Below, piece after piece: positions 1 to 9,294 of a DNA stretch of 64,000 nt. Both the position numbers and the translations under genes were made by a program. Position 1 is the first letter of the stretch; every line of letters starts with the position of its first letter. The DNA is taken from assembly GCF_018687195.1 (NCBI RefSeq), contig NZ_CP061321.1, forward strand, positions 1,922,001 to 1,986,000. Direction: 5' to 3'. The notes below the pieces were generated by a model. The model was not told the origin of the DNA and did not search any database. It was given only the letters and a program-made list of their open reading frames with translations. This DNA comes from Polynucleobacter sp. MWH-UH2A (lineage in GTDB: Bacteria; Pseudomonadota; Gammaproteobacteria; Burkholderiales; Burkholderiaceae).

Positions 1-423
1 AAAGCAAACTCACTCATCATCAATGCCGGCACTGCAACCACCATTGATTTGTTAGGCTCAAATGGAGTGCACTATGGTGGTTGGATTCTGCCTGGGCTTG
101 GATTAATGCATCAAAGTCTTGAAACGAATACTGCGCAACTACCGCTTGCTGTACGTGATGCATCTGAGCAGGGATTTGGAACGTCTACGAATGAAGCCAT
201 CATCGGCGGTTGTGATGCCGCACAAATTGGTGCAATTCAATATGCACTAGACCTGGCTAAACAAATGAATTTACCAATAGAAAAAATTTGGCTTGATGGT
301 GGCAATGCAAAGACGCTTATGAATCAAATTCAGCAGGCGAATCTACTAAGCACCCAGAAGATTGAAGTCAGTGAAGGCCTGGTGTTACGTGGTGTTTGGG
401 CTTGGCTTTTAAAAAATATCTAA
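1..423 (+). CDS. coaX: Type III pantothenate kinase, C-terminal part (5' end outside window)
   Basis: CoaX phosphorylates pantothenate in the first step of coenzyme A synthesis in the cytosol. The frame is open from base 1 and ends at TAA 421-423, giving 140 residues of a protein that is usually about 250, so the N-terminal part lies upstream. Visible family motifs are NAGTATTID (residues 8-16 of the fragment), GGWILPGLGLM and a GTSTNEAI stretch, matching the ASKHA-fold nucleotide and pantothenate sites. The motif usually reads D-x-GTA-x-T; here the first position is Asn. The fragment is convergent with rfaE2. Confidence 0.85.
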   Translation, partial: KANSLIINAGTATTIDLLGSNGVHYGGWILPGLGLMHQSLETNTAQLPLAVRDASEQGFGTSTNEAIIGGCDAAQIGAIQYALDLAKQMNLPIEKIWLDGGNAKTLMNQIQQANLLSTQKIEVSEGLVLRGVWAWLLKNI

Positions 424-452
424 AAACTAAGTGAACCAAAGCAATCCAAACT

Positions 453-941
453 CTACGAGCGTATTTTTCCTAGCAAGCTTGTAGTGGAGCGCTCGTATAA
501 GAATGGGATTGCGACAGCTTTGCCCCCCCAAGTCTTTACGAGCTTAGTCTCTGCCAGGGTATCGATTTCATAATCTCCGCCCTTGACGTAAATATCTGGA
601 CGAATTTGTTCAATCAAATTCACAGGCGTTTGCTCAGAAAATATCACGACTAAATCAACGCTCTCTAGGGCTGCTAGCAATGCTTGGCGATCAGCTTCAG
701 AATTGATTGGCCTATCATCACCTTTACCCAACATTTTGACTGAGGCATCTGAATTAACTCCGACTACCAGGCTGGCACCCAGTGCACGTGCCTGAGCGAG
801 ATAGCTGGCATGCCCACGATGCAAAATATCAAAGACACCATTGGTAAAAACAAGGGGTCTTGGTAATTTTGAAATACGCTCTTGAAGTTGTGCCGGGGTG
901 CAAACTTTAGACTCAAAAGAGGGCGAAGAATATGTACTCAT
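453..941 (-). CDS. rfaE2: D-glycero-beta-D-manno-heptose 1-phosphate adenylyltransferase
   Basis: This protein transfers AMP to heptose 1-phosphate to make ADP-heptose for the LPS inner core. It is 162 residues, the length of the stand-alone adenylyltransferase half of HldE. The nucleotidyltransferase signature HxGH is present as HRGH at residues 41-44 after TNGVFDIL. Further family blocks are VGVNSDASVK and YVKGGDY, and the C-terminus carries the STT segment. No kinase domain is fused, so the kinase (rfaE1) must be encoded elsewhere. The ATG at 941 is divergent from the peroxidase gene, and the 90-bp gap probably holds both promoters. Confidence 0.92.
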   Translation of the reverse strand: MSTYSSPSFESKVCTPAQLQERISKLPRPLVFTNGVFDILHRGHASYLAQARALGASLVVGVNSDASVKMLGKGDDRPINSEADRQALLAALESVDLVVIFSEQTPVNLIEQIRPDIYVKGGDYEIDTLAETKLVKTWGGKAVAIPFLYERSTTSLLGKIRS

Positions 942-1031
942 ATTGCAATATTAATAGCTTTGAGTCTTACCCTGCGATATTCATCAGAATGTCTTAGACT
1001 TGGCAGGCAAAACAAGAAGAATGGAGACCTT

Positions 1032-1613
1032 ATGAACCCTATAGTAAATCGCCGCTTGACCGTTTGGCTCTTCCTGTTTTTTATTGGATTTTCCCTGTTT
1101 AACACCGCACAAGCTGCATCTAGCTGCAGCCCCCTGTTATCCCATACCTTCCCTCGTCTACAAGATGATGCGCCCCAAAACCTCTGCCAATATCAAGGCA
1201 AGGTCATTTTGGCGGTGAATACTGCTAGCTTTTGCGGCTTTACAAGCCAATACCAAGGGCTAGAAAAGATTTACGCACAATACAAAGATAAAGGTTTTGT
1301 AGTTCTAGGATTTCCTTCAAATGATTTTGGCCAGCAAGAGCCTGGTAGCAATAAAGAAATTGCTGATTTCTGCAAAAACACCTATGACGTGAAATTTCCG
1401 ATGTTTGCAAAAAGCAGTGTTTCAGGAAGCAATCCCAATCCCTTTTTTAAAATGCTGATTGCAAAAACAGGCACCACCCCTAAATGGAATTTTTACAAAT
1501 ACTTAATTGACCGTAAAGGCAATGTTGTCGATTCTTTTGGCAGCGTCACCAAACCAACTAGTAGCTCAATTACAGAGCAGATCGAAAAACTGTTAGAGGA
1601 AAAAGCGCAGTGA
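1032..1613 (+). CDS. Glutathione peroxidase family protein, exported
   Basis: This is a thiol peroxidase of the glutathione peroxidase family that reduces hydrogen or lipid hydroperoxides. The start at 1032 is chosen because it follows GGAGA and gives a clean signal peptide (basic MNPIVNRR, hydrophobic core, cleavage near AQA at 28). The same frame is open further upstream but would run into rfaE2. The peroxidatic residue is Cys68 in NTASFCGFTSQY, a cysteine rather than selenocysteine enzyme. The conserved Gln block (GFPSNDFGQQEPGS) and Trp block (KWNFYKYL) are present. It overlaps the next gene by 4 nt and heads a five-gene operon, which suggests protection of periplasmic lipids. Confidence 0.88.
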   Translation: MNPIVNRRLTVWLFLFFIGFSLFNTAQAASSCSPLLSHTFPRLQDDAPQNLCQYQGKVILAVNTASFCGFTSQYQGLEKIYAQYKDKGFVVLGFPSNDFGQQEPGSNKEIADFCKNTYDVKFPMFAKSSVSGSNPNPFFKMLIAKTGTTPKWNFYKYLIDRKGNVVDSFGSVTKPTSSSITEQIEKLLEEKAQ

Positions 1614-2995
1614 TTAAAAAAAGAATTGCCATCATTGGCGCTGGCATTTCTGGCTTAGGATGCGCATATACACTTCGCCAGCAACCCAATATAGAGCTTA
1701 CCTTGTATGAGGGCGGAAACCACATTGGCGGGCACAGCAATACTGTCGATTTTACTTATAAGCATACTGGCAAACAATTGTCTTATGGCGTCGATACTGG
1801 CTTTTTAGTTTTCAATCGCAAAACTTATCCGCGCTTAGTGAGACTATTTGAAGAGATTCAGGCCCCAATAGCACCTTCTGAAATGTCTTTTTCAGTTTCA
1901 ATCGATACATCCGAGAAAAATCCAGCGCACCCTAAACTCGAATGGGCTGGCAATGACATCAACTCATTATTTGGTCAACGAGCCAATTTGCTATCCCTCT
2001 CTTTTTGGCGCATGGTTTATGACATCTTGCGCTTTAATCGCCTTGCAACCAAATTGGCTCATGATCAAATTGCAGCTGGCCATCATTATGCTGAGCCAGA
2101 TGAAGCAATTGCAACATTCTTAGATCGCAATCGTTTTAGTCAAAGCTTTAGAGAGAATTATTTTTTACCCATGATCGGCGCGATATGGTCATGCTCTGTT
2201 GAGCAGATGCTCGAGTTCCCCATCCAAACCATGATTCGCTTTTGTCACAATCATGGGCTTCTGCAGATTCAGAATCGGCCCCAGTGGCTTACGGTTCGAG
2301 GGGGGTCGCGTGAATACGTCAAGCGTATCGTGCATGCCCTTGAACAAAATCAAGTCGCCATCAAACGCGAGGGTGTTTTGCGTGTTAATGCGGCTCAAGA
2401 TGGATCCGCCGCGGAAGTTATTAGCGCTTCAGGATCGGCCTTTTTTGATGAGGTAGTCATGGCATGCCATAGCGATCAATCTCTCGCCTTGCTGCATGGT
2501 ATTGATCAAGATGCCAAAGATATTTTGGCTGCAATTCCATATCAAGAGAATCGCGCCATTCTCCACACTGACACCAATTTTCTGCCAGAAACAAAACGTT
2601 GCTGGGCGGCATGGAACTACACCGCTAAATCAGGTGCCGCACCAACATCCAAACAACATGTAAGCGTGAACTACCTCATTAACCTTCTACAGCCCCTACC
2701 AAAAGAGTTGAAGGACACACAAATTATTGTGAGCTTAAACCCCTCATCCGAGCCTAACCCTCAATTAGTGCAACAAGAAATTCAATACTCTCACCCTGTA
2801 TTTGATATGAAAGCAATTCAGGCGCAAAAGGCATTACCACTTATTCAAGGGATGTCTTCAATCTGGTATTGCGGCGCTTGGACTGGATTTGGCTTTCACG
2901 AAGATGGATTACGCTCTGGAGAGCTTGTTGCGGAGGCATTAATCGAGAGCATGAACTCACCATTAAACACAATGTCCAAACAAGATACATGCTAG
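1610..2995 (+). CDS. FAD-dependent amine-oxidase-like oxidoreductase (COG2907 type)
   Basis: A flavoprotein of 461 residues with an N-terminal dinucleotide-binding motif, IIGAGISGLG at residues 8-17, followed by an acidic LYEGG. The C-terminal FAD-contact region reads WYCGAWTGFGFHEDGLRSG, typical of the NAD(P)-binding amine oxidase/desaturase superfamily. It starts with GTG at 1610, overlapping the peroxidase stop by 4 nt. It is followed without a gap by DUF1365 and Cfa genes, the usual partners of COG2907. In this setting it probably oxidises or desaturates a fatty acyl chain rather than an amine. The substrate is inferred from context only. Confidence 0.82.
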   Translation: MIKKRIAIIGAGISGLGCAYTLRQQPNIELTLYEGGNHIGGHSNTVDFTYKHTGKQLSYGVDTGFLVFNRKTYPRLVRLFEEIQAPIAPSEMSFSVSIDTSEKNPAHPKLEWAGNDINSLFGQRANLLSLSFWRMVYDILRFNRLATKLAHDQIAAGHHYAEPDEAIATFLDRNRFSQSFRENYFLPMIGAIWSCSVEQMLEFPIQTMIRFCHNHGLLQIQNRPQWLTVRGGSREYVKRIVHALEQNQVAIKREGVLRVNAAQDGSAAEVISASGSAFFDEVVMACHSDQSLALLHGIDQDAKDILAAIPYQENRAILHTDTNFLPETKRCWAAWNYTAKSGAAPTSKQHVSVNYLINLLQPLPKELKDTQIIVSLNPSSEPNPQLVQQEIQYSHPVFDMKAIQAQKALPLIQGMSSIWYCGAWTGFGFHEDGLRSGELVAEALIESMNSPLNTMSKQDTC

Positions 2996-3781
2996 ATGAG
3001 TCAGGCAAAGATTAACTTTGGAGTAGTAAAACACAGCCGTTTTAGGCCGGCAAGAAATGTGTTTTCTTATGGCGTTTTCACCATCTCTATTCCAATGCGT
3101 TCGCGCCAGAGCGACACGAACCTTCTAAGTAAAACGGGATTAAACGACAATCGCCCAGGCTTGTGCTCTTTTTACGACAAAGACCATGGTCGCGGTGAAG
3201 CAAATAGCCTTGCATGGATAGAAGGGATTTTGCAGGAACATGGCATCGGTCAAATTGATGGTGAAATTTGGTTACAGACTTTTCCTAGGGTACTAGGGTA
3301 CGTCTTTAATCCCGTCAGTTTTTGGATCTGCACCAGTTCTGATAAGAAGGTTCGTGCGATATTGGCCGAAGTAAACAATACCTTTGGGGAGCGGCACTGT
3401 TATCTGTTGCACAAAGATTCTGGAGAGGCACTCCGATCTGGGGAAACGCTCATTAGCAAAAAGGTATTTCATGTATCGCCATTTTGCGAAGTGCGTGGTG
3501 AATACCGGTTTCGATTCTTGTTTCCAGAAGATAGCCAATCGCAAAGAAATACACTCGCCCGCATCGAACTTCATGAGGATGGGCTGCCCCTCATCAATAC
3601 CAGCATCAGTGGCGTGAGTCGCCCCCTCACTAAATCTGCCCTTTATTTGGCTTTGCTGCGCTACCCCTTGATGAGTTTAGGTGTGATATTCCGTATTCAT
3701 TGGCAAGCATTGAAATTATGGCTAAAAGGTGTACCCTTTCATTCAAAACCAAAACCACCCAAGTTTGAAGTTAGCAAATGA
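2996..3781 (+). CDS. DUF1365 family protein
   Basis: A 261-residue protein of the DUF1365 family, recognised by the opening [18 protein letters not shown], the block [15 protein letters not shown] and the histidine- and proline-containing [18 protein letters not shown]. It has no recognised catalytic motif that I can name. A moderately hydrophobic segment near residues 210-235 may touch the membrane. The start ATG abuts the previous stop, and the end overlaps cfa by 4 nt, so translation is probably coupled. DUF1365 genes occur beside COG2907 and Cfa genes in many proteobacteria, which implies a role in the same lipid modification. The biochemical role is not established here. Confidence 0.85.
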   Translation: MSQAKINFGVVKHSRFRPARNVFSYGVFTISIPMRSRQSDTNLLSKTGLNDNRPGLCSFYDKDHGRGEANSLAWIEGILQEHGIGQIDGEIWLQTFPRVLGYVFNPVSFWICTSSDKKVRAILAEVNNTFGERHCYLLHKDSGEALRSGETLISKKVFHVSPFCEVRGEYRFRFLFPEDSQSQRNTLARIELHEDGLPLINTSISGVSRPLTKSALYLALLRYPLMSLGVIFRIHWQALKLWLKGVPFHSKPKPPKFEVSK

Positions 3782-5073
3782 ATCGCCCAGGACAAAATTT
3801 ACTTTCACGCCTCAATTTTTCAAATCATAAAAGAGGCAAATCGCATTCACCCAACGGTGACCACAGCACAAAATTTGTTCTCGGCCTGCTATCCCAGCTG
3901 AATAGCGGCTGTCTCAAAATGACTTTACCGGATGGTCAGGTAAGAGAATTTGGCAATAAAGCAGATGCACTGCAAGCTGACATTCAAATCTTCGACTGGA
4001 ATGTATTCAAAGATCTAATGTCTCATGGGGATATTGGTTTTGCAGAAAGCTACATTCGAGGTGAATGGGATAGCACTGACCTAAAAACGATTTTGGAACT
4101 TGCCATTCGTAACCGTGCCATCCTAGAAAAAGCGATTTACGGTAGCTGGCTTGGCTCCATTCTCTACCGTACGAAGCATTGGTTAAGAGACAACACGAAA
4201 TCTGGAAGTCGCAAGAATATTCATGCGCACTATGACTTAGGCAACGCATTCTATAGCCTGTGGCTTGACCCCAGCATGAGTTATTCCAGTGCATGGTTTT
4301 CTGAAGGCGCGAAGCAAACCCTTGCTGATGGACAAAGATCCAAAATCAAGCGCATCTTAAGTTCTCTCAATACAAACGCAGGCGATCACATTCTAGAAAT
4401 TGGATGTGGCTGGGGCGGAGTTATGGAAGAAGCATTACTCAGCGGCAGATCAATCACGGGACTTACTTTATCTACCGAACAAAAAGCCTTTGCAGAAAAT
4501 CGATTGCAAAATATCAAAGCACTTACAAATAATCAAAGCCAGTTTGAAGTTAGGCTTCAGGACTATCGGGACTGCCAAGAGCAATTTGATGGTATCGCTT
4601 CAGTTGAAATGTTTGAGGCTGTTGGCGAAAAGCACTGGCCTGAATATTTTCAAACACTTGCAAAATGTCTTAAGTCTAGCGGTAAAGCATGCATTCAAAC
4701 GATTGTCATTGCCGATCATTTATTTGAGCGCTATCGTCACAACACAGACTTTATTCAGCAATATGTGTTTCCCGGAGGCATGCTTCCATCACGTGCTAGT
4801 TTTAAAGCTGCCGCCACTAAAGCAGGGTTAATAATCGAAAACGAATTTGCATTCGGGGTGGATTACGCCAAAACACTCTGCATTTGGCGTGACAATTTCA
4901 ATCAAAAACTTCAAGAAATTCGTGCTTTAGGCTTCGATGAAGCCTTTATTCGGCTCTGGAATTTTTATCTTATGTATTGCGCCGCCGGATTTGCCGAGCG
5001 CAACATTGATGTTGTGCAATTCACCCTGAGCCACTCATCTCCAAAGGCATCGTCTGATGCTCTGACTGCATGA
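3778..5073 (+). CDS. cfa: Cyclopropane-fatty-acyl-phospholipid synthase family methyltransferase
   Basis: An SAM-dependent methyltransferase (431 residues) that adds a methylene or methyl group to unsaturated acyl chains of membrane phospholipids. The N-terminal lipid-binding domain is followed by the family block [14 protein letters not shown] at 149-162. The SAM-binding motif is LEIGCGWGG at 206-214. [13 protein letters not shown] and the FPGGMLPS block are the usual active-site parts. It overlaps DUF1365 upstream and the SDR downstream by 4 nt each. Given its partners it may make a methylated or further oxidised fatty acid rather than a plain cyclopropane. That is inference. Confidence 0.9.
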   Translation: MNRPGQNLLSRLNFSNHKRGKSHSPNGDHSTKFVLGLLSQLNSGCLKMTLPDGQVREFGNKADALQADIQIFDWNVFKDLMSHGDIGFAESYIRGEWDSTDLKTILELAIRNRAILEKAIYGSWLGSILYRTKHWLRDNTKSGSRKNIHAHYDLGNAFYSLWLDPSMSYSSAWFSEGAKQTLADGQRSKIKRILSSLNTNAGDHILEIGCGWGGVMEEALLSGRSITGLTLSTEQKAFAENRLQNIKALTNNQSQFEVRLQDYRDCQEQFDGIASVEMFEAVGEKHWPEYFQTLAKCLKSSGKACIQTIVIADHLFERYRHNTDFIQQYVFPGGMLPSRASFKAAATKAGLIIENEFAFGVDYAKTLCIWRDNFNQKLQEIRALGFDEAFIRLWNFYLMYCAAGFAERNIDVVQFTLSHSSPKASSDALTA

Positions 5074-5846
5074 AGCAAACCGGGATCGACAGCTTTTCAA
5101 ATAAGCGCATATGGATTATTGGTGCCTCTAGTGGCATTGGCGAGGCATGCGCTAAATCATTAATCGGCCATAATGCGCGCGTCATTCTTTCAAGTAGAAG
5201 GATTGAGCGTCTCAATGCAATTGCACAAGAAGCTAAAGTTGATCAAGCATTAGTAGTGCCACTGGACGTGACCAATGATGAGCAGCTAGCTACTACTTAT
5301 GAAAAGATCATCAACACGTGGGGCGGAATCGATTTGCTCTTATTTGTATCAGGCATCTACACCCCATTGAGGGCTGATACCTTTGATATCCGCATTGCCG
5401 AACAAACTGTTGATGCCAATCTTCTTGGGCCCATGAAAGCAGTAGCGCTGGTTCTCCCAAAAATGCTTCAAGCACAAAGAGGAAATATTGCGATTGTAGG
5501 CAGTGTTGCTGGCTACAGCGGCTTACCTAAGGCTTTGGCATATGGCCCTAGCAAAGCAGCCATCATCAACTTTTGCGAAACCCTGTACTATGACTTACTT
5601 CCCAAAGGCATTGGGGTGCACATGATTTCTCCAGGCTTTGTAGCAACAGAAGCAACTGCGCAGAATGATTTTGAAATGCCCGCTCTGATTAGCGCTGAAG
5701 AAGCAGCCTCAGAAATATTAAAAGGTATTCAGAAAGGTGAATTTGATATTCACTTTCCAAAACGATTCTCAAGGTTTTTGAAATTCCTAAGAATCTTGCC
5801 TTACCCAATCTATTTTTGGATTGTGCGTCACTTCGTCAAAATCTAA
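5070..5846 (+). CDS. Short-chain dehydrogenase/reductase
   Basis: A classical SDR of 258 residues: the cofactor motif GASSGIG at 18-24, catalytic Ser145, and Tyr158-x3-Lys162 in AYGPSKAA. An Arg pair after the second strand (SSRRIERL) favours NADP(H). The C-terminus is hydrophobic and aromatic (LRILPYPIYFWIVRHF), suggesting membrane contact, in keeping with a lipid substrate. It is the last gene of the peroxidase-FAD-DUF1365-Cfa operon, overlapping cfa by 4 nt. The substrate is unknown. Confidence 0.88.
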   Translation: MKQTGIDSFSNKRIWIIGASSGIGEACAKSLIGHNARVILSSRRIERLNAIAQEAKVDQALVVPLDVTNDEQLATTYEKIINTWGGIDLLLFVSGIYTPLRADTFDIRIAEQTVDANLLGPMKAVALVLPKMLQAQRGNIAIVGSVAGYSGLPKALAYGPSKAAIINFCETLYYDLLPKGIGVHMISPGFVATEATAQNDFEMPALISAEEAASEILKGIQKGEFDIHFPKRFSRFLKFLRILPYPIYFWIVRHFVKI

Positions 5847-5888
5847 ACCTGCTTATTAGGCAGGCTTGATTGATTGCTGCCGGCATGA

Positions 5889-6530
5889 CTACTGCCGATA
5901 TTTATCCTTACGAATTTTTTCTTCAAGGTAATCCATCACTGCAATCGCCTTAGCCTTAGTGCCAGCAATCGACGGTGAGGTTACATACTTGCCTTGCATC
6001 ACAATGGTGGGCACGCCATCAATACGATAAGCCTCGGTCAATTGTTTTGCAGCTCTTGCTTTTGAAACCACAGCAAAAGAACGATAAGTCGCCAGGAAAG
6101 TATTGCGATCTACTCCCTGTGAAGCAACCCAATCCGCAATTTCAGTTTCGGTGAGTAGACGCTTGTTCTCTTTGTGCATCGCATACATCACTTTTTCATT
6201 GAGCGCATCACCTTTACCCATGGCTTCAAGAGCATAGTAAAGCTGGCTATGGGGTAAGAAATCATCCCTGAATGCCACTGGCACTCTTCGGAAAACAGCA
6301 TCCTTGGGCTGACGTTTAACCCAGGCGCTCAACTCAGGCTCGAAGTCATAACAATGCGGGCAGCCGTACCAAAAGAACTCAATCACTTCAACTTTGCCTT
6401 TTGTCTCTACCGGCTGAGGGACAGGAAGAACTCGATAATCAAAACCTTCCTCGATTTTTTGTGCATGAACTGCACCACACAAAACTACTAGAGTGAACGC
6501 CAAAAAAATTCGTTTGCTTAATGAGATCAT
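5889..6530 (-). CDS. dsbA: Thiol:disulfide interchange protein DsbA
   Basis: Periplasmic oxidase that introduces disulfide bonds into secreted proteins and is reoxidised by DsbB. It has 213 residues with an N-terminal signal peptide ending near VHA at 23. The redox site is C57-P-H-C60 in FFWYGCPHCYDF, and the cis-proline loop is GVPTIVM. Length and motifs are normal for a betaproteobacterial DsbA. It lies 9 bp downstream of the SPOR-domain gene, so the two are probably cotranscribed with argS, an arrangement I recall from other Burkholderiales. Confidence 0.95.
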   Translation of the reverse strand: MISLSKRIFLAFTLVVLCGAVHAQKIEEGFDYRVLPVPQPVETKGKVEVIEFFWYGCPHCYDFEPELSAWVKRQPKDAVFRRVPVAFRDDFLPHSQLYYALEAMGKGDALNEKVMYAMHKENKRLLTETEIADWVASQGVDRNTFLATYRSFAVVSKARAAKQLTEAYRIDGVPTIVMQGKYVTSPSIAGTKAKAIAVMDYLEEKIRKDKYRQ

Positions 6531-6539
6531 ATTTACGGT

Positions 6540-7178
6540 TTATTTACTTGATTTAATGAGAGTAGATTTAATACCCATGCCATTTAATTTATCGCGAGCG
6601 GGGTTGCTTTCATCCACGCTTGCATAAGGGCCAGTTCGAACACGCCACAAGGTATTGCCATCGCTGGTCACCTCACTCAATTGCGCCTGAATGCCTTGAA
6701 TCGCTAGAGCTGCTTTTTGAGCATCTGCGTCAGCACGTTTTGTAAAGGCGCCCACTTGCAAGAAATATATTGCATCGCCCTTTGGGGCTGCTGTAGATGA
6801 ACCACTAGCGCCACTATCAGATGATTTTTTGCCGCTGACTAAATCGCCTATAGGATCACTAGATGCAGGCGCTGGAACCTTGCCTTGTAGAGGCCTATTT
6901 AAATCTGGTTGCTCAGCAGGAGGGGCAGCCTCACCCTCAGCAGGAGCGGCTGGCTTGATTGTCATTGGCAAATTCGGCGCACGGACACCAGGGCGCTCTT
7001 GTGGAGTATTTTTAGAAAGATAGAAGGCAATTACAAAAGCAATTCCTAGTCCTGCACCCAAGCCAAGCACAAAGCCCAGAATGGTTCCGCCATACTGGGA
7101 ATTGCGATTTGAAGTACCCGTATTGGAGTCTATGTTTTGCTTTTTGAAGCTTGCTAGTTGATTCGGTTTTTTCATCAT
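6540..7178 (-). CDS. SPOR domain protein (FtsN-like)
   Basis: A bitopic membrane protein of 212 residues. A short cytoplasmic part is followed by a transmembrane segment at about 30-53 (Gly-rich, then AFVIAFYLSKN), a Pro/Ala/Glu-rich linker, and a C-terminal SPOR domain from about 135 (FLQVGAFTKRADADAQ ... LWRVRTGPYAS). SPOR domains bind denuded septal peptidoglycan, so this is a likely division protein of the FtsN type. There are two adjacent ATG codons at the start (7178 and 7175), with GAGGAT just upstream. It sits between argS and dsbA on the same strand. Confidence 0.85.
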   Translation of the reverse strand: MMKKPNQLASFKKQNIDSNTGTSNRNSQYGGTILGFVLGLGAGLGIAFVIAFYLSKNTPQERPGVRAPNLPMTIKPAAPAEGEAAPPAEQPDLNRPLQGKVPAPASSDPIGDLVSGKKSSDSGASGSSTAAPKGDAIYFLQVGAFTKRADADAQKAALAIQGIQAQLSEVTSDGNTLWRVRTGPYASVDESNPARDKLNGMGIKSTLIKSSK

Positions 7179-7213
7179 ATCCTCATCTTACATATTCACT
7201 TCATTCATTGCCA

Positions 7214-8941
7214 CTACATCTTTGCTGGCGCAGATACCCCTAAGACCCTCAATCCATTTTGCAGAACCTGGCGCGTTGCCGATAGCAAGGCAAGGCGCGC
7301 AAGCTTCAGAGCTTCGTCATCTACCAATACGCGATCGGCGTTATAGAAGGTATGAAAATCACCAGCCAAATCACGCAGGTAAAAAGCGAGAGCATGTGGT
7401 GCCAACTCTGCTGCAGCATTAGTTAATACCTCTGGGTACTCTGCTAGTCGCCTTAACAAATGATCGGAAGCCTTGCTTTGTAATAAGGACAAATCTGCGT
7501 TAACTAAATCAGCAGGCTTACCACCCCATTGCTGCAAGATTGAGCTAATGCGCGCATGCGCATACTGCACATAGAACACTGGATTTTCATCATTTTGTTG
7601 AAGCGCCAAATCAATATCAAAGACAAATTCAGTATCTGCTTTACGAGAGATCAAGAAGAAACGCACCGCATCACGTCCGCGCTGCAGCGCCAATTCTCGC
7701 TCTTCAGGGCTCATGTCGGAAGTAACACCGCCAGACCATTCAACCAGATCTCGCACGGTCACATAAGAACCTGCGCGTTTAGAAATCTTAACTTCTTCAC
7801 CATGACGCATCACGGTAACCATTTTGTGCAATACATAATCTGGGTATTCTTTCGGAATATCCCAGCCACGCTTCTGCGCTACTCCCTGTAAGCCTGAACG
7901 AACACGTGCGATCGTACCGTGGTGATCGCTGCCTTGAACGTTAATCACTTTCTCAAAACCACGATTCCACTTACTGGTGTGATAAGCCACGTCTGGAACA
8001 AAATAAGTAAAGCTGCCATCTGATTTACGCATTACACGATCTTTATCGTCGCCGTCATCGGTTGTTCTAAGCCAAAGCGCGCCCTCAGCCTCATACGTTT
8101 TTCCGATATTTTGTAAATCTTTAACAATCTGATTTACGCTTCCATCGGTATACAAAGAAGATTCTAAATAGTAACAATCGAATTTCACGCCGAATGTCTT
8201 CAAATCAATATCTTGTTCATTACGTAAATATGCCACTGCAAATTTACGAATTGATTCGAGGTCATCTTGATAATCAGGTGATGCTTTAAAAGCAAAAGCA
8301 ATTTCCGCGATGTATTCGCCGTTGTATGCTTGCTCAGGCCAATTCGCATCACCTGGCTTTAAACCATGTAAGCGCGCTTGAACAGATAAAGCAAGATTGG
8401 CAATTTGCACACCAGCATCGTTGTAGTAAAACTCACGATGCACCTTAATTCCTTGGGTCGCCAATAAATTTGCTAGCGCATCACCCAACGCTGCCTGTCT
8501 GCCATGCCCCACATGTAGAGGGCCAGTTGGGTTTGCTGAAACAAACTCAATCATGGCGCTACTAACCGGTCCAGAGCCCTGAGCAACTTCGCCAAAATGA
8601 ACACCAGACGAAAGGATCTCTCCAACAACTGCAGTTTTAGCCGAGTTACTCAGACGGAAGTTAATGAACCCAGGCCCGGCAATTTCGCAGGACGAAATGA
8701 GTTTGTCAAAACCAGCCTCTTTTTGCAAACGCTCTACCAAAGCCTGGGCCAACTCCCGCGGATTCAGCTTCCACGCCTTGGAAAGCTGGAGGGCAATATT
8801 GCATGCCACGTCTCCATGATCGACCGCCTTAGGTCGCTCTAAACGAGGGCTTGGGGCATCATCTAAGCCACGCTCCTGAGCTAAGCCCTTTAGAGCCGAA
8901 CTCAACATATCAATTAAACGGTTTTTATTGGTCTGCAACAT
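7214..8941 (-). CDS. argS: Arginyl-tRNA synthetase
   Basis: Class I aminoacyl-tRNA synthetase that charges tRNA-Arg. It has 575 residues, normal for the family. The N-terminal Add-1 domain is followed by the HIGH-equivalent HVGH at 143-146 ([15 protein letters not shown]) and the KMSKS-equivalent region [16 protein letters not shown]. The C-terminal DALR anticodon-binding domain ends [12 protein letters not shown]. It is divergent from the DUF1840 gene across a 35-bp gap that must hold both starts. It is probably cotranscribed with the SPOR and dsbA genes. Confidence 0.97.
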   Translation of the reverse strand: MLQTNKNRLIDMLSSALKGLAQERGLDDAPSPRLERPKAVDHGDVACNIALQLSKAWKLNPRELAQALVERLQKEAGFDKLISSCEIAGPGFINFRLSNSAKTAVVGEILSSGVHFGEVAQGSGPVSSAMIEFVSANPTGPLHVGHGRQAALGDALANLLATQGIKVHREFYYNDAGVQIANLALSVQARLHGLKPGDANWPEQAYNGEYIAEIAFAFKASPDYQDDLESIRKFAVAYLRNEQDIDLKTFGVKFDCYYLESSLYTDGSVNQIVKDLQNIGKTYEAEGALWLRTTDDGDDKDRVMRKSDGSFTYFVPDVAYHTSKWNRGFEKVINVQGSDHHGTIARVRSGLQGVAQKRGWDIPKEYPDYVLHKMVTVMRHGEEVKISKRAGSYVTVRDLVEWSGGVTSDMSPEERELALQRGRDAVRFFLISRKADTEFVFDIDLALQQNDENPVFYVQYAHARISSILQQWGGKPADLVNADLSLLQSKASDHLLRRLAEYPEVLTNAAAELAPHALAFYLRDLAGDFHTFYNADRVLVDDEALKLARLALLSATRQVLQNGLRVLGVSAPAKM

Positions 8942-8976
8942 AGATAAGTGAGTTTATCAGGTGGTAAGCTGTCGAA

Positions 8977-9294
8977 ATGATCTATCAATTTCGCTCCAAA
9001 GCCGGTCCAGATGTCATCATGCTAGCTGATCTGACCAAGCGAATCTTCGATATCTTGGGTCGCCCGCTTGAACCCAGGGGAATTTTGACTGAAGAGCAAT
9101 TGCCCGCCCTGATTACCGCCCTAGAAACCGCTATATTGAATGATCTCGAGGAACGTAAAAAAGCGAGTGAAAACAAAGATGGCGAATCCGAGAAACCCAA
9201 ACTAGCTGATCGACTCGGTCAAAGGGCGTATCCATTCTTAGAACTGATGAAGCAGGCTCGAGCAAAAAACGAGCCTGTCATGTGGGGCATTTAA
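8977..9294 (+). CDS. DUF1840 family protein
   Basis: A small soluble protein of 105 residues. The opening [16 protein letters not shown] and the C-terminal block [23 protein letters not shown] are characteristic of DUF1840, a family common in beta- and gammaproteobacteria without known function. It is mostly charged and helical with no membrane segment. The stop codon overlaps the stop of metH on the other strand within the self-complementary TTAA at 9291-9294. Confidence 0.88.
   Translation: MIYQFRSKAGPDVIMLADLTKRIFDILGRPLEPRGILTEEQLPALITALETAILNDLEERKKASENKDGESEKPKLADRLGQRAYPFLELMKQARAKNEPVMWGI

Noticed and set aside
882..1031. Longer N-terminus for the glutathione peroxidase (frame open from 882)
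   Set aside because: The extension overlaps rfaE2, lacks a ribosome binding site and would bury the clear signal peptide that starts at 1032.
4400..4831. 143-residue frame inside cfa
   Set aside because: It lies fully inside the well-supported cfa frame and has no family resemblance; it is a shadow frame.
5848..5864. CCTGC...GCAGG hairpin between the SDR and dsbA as a terminator
   Set aside because: The stem has only five bases, and there is no T-run on either strand.
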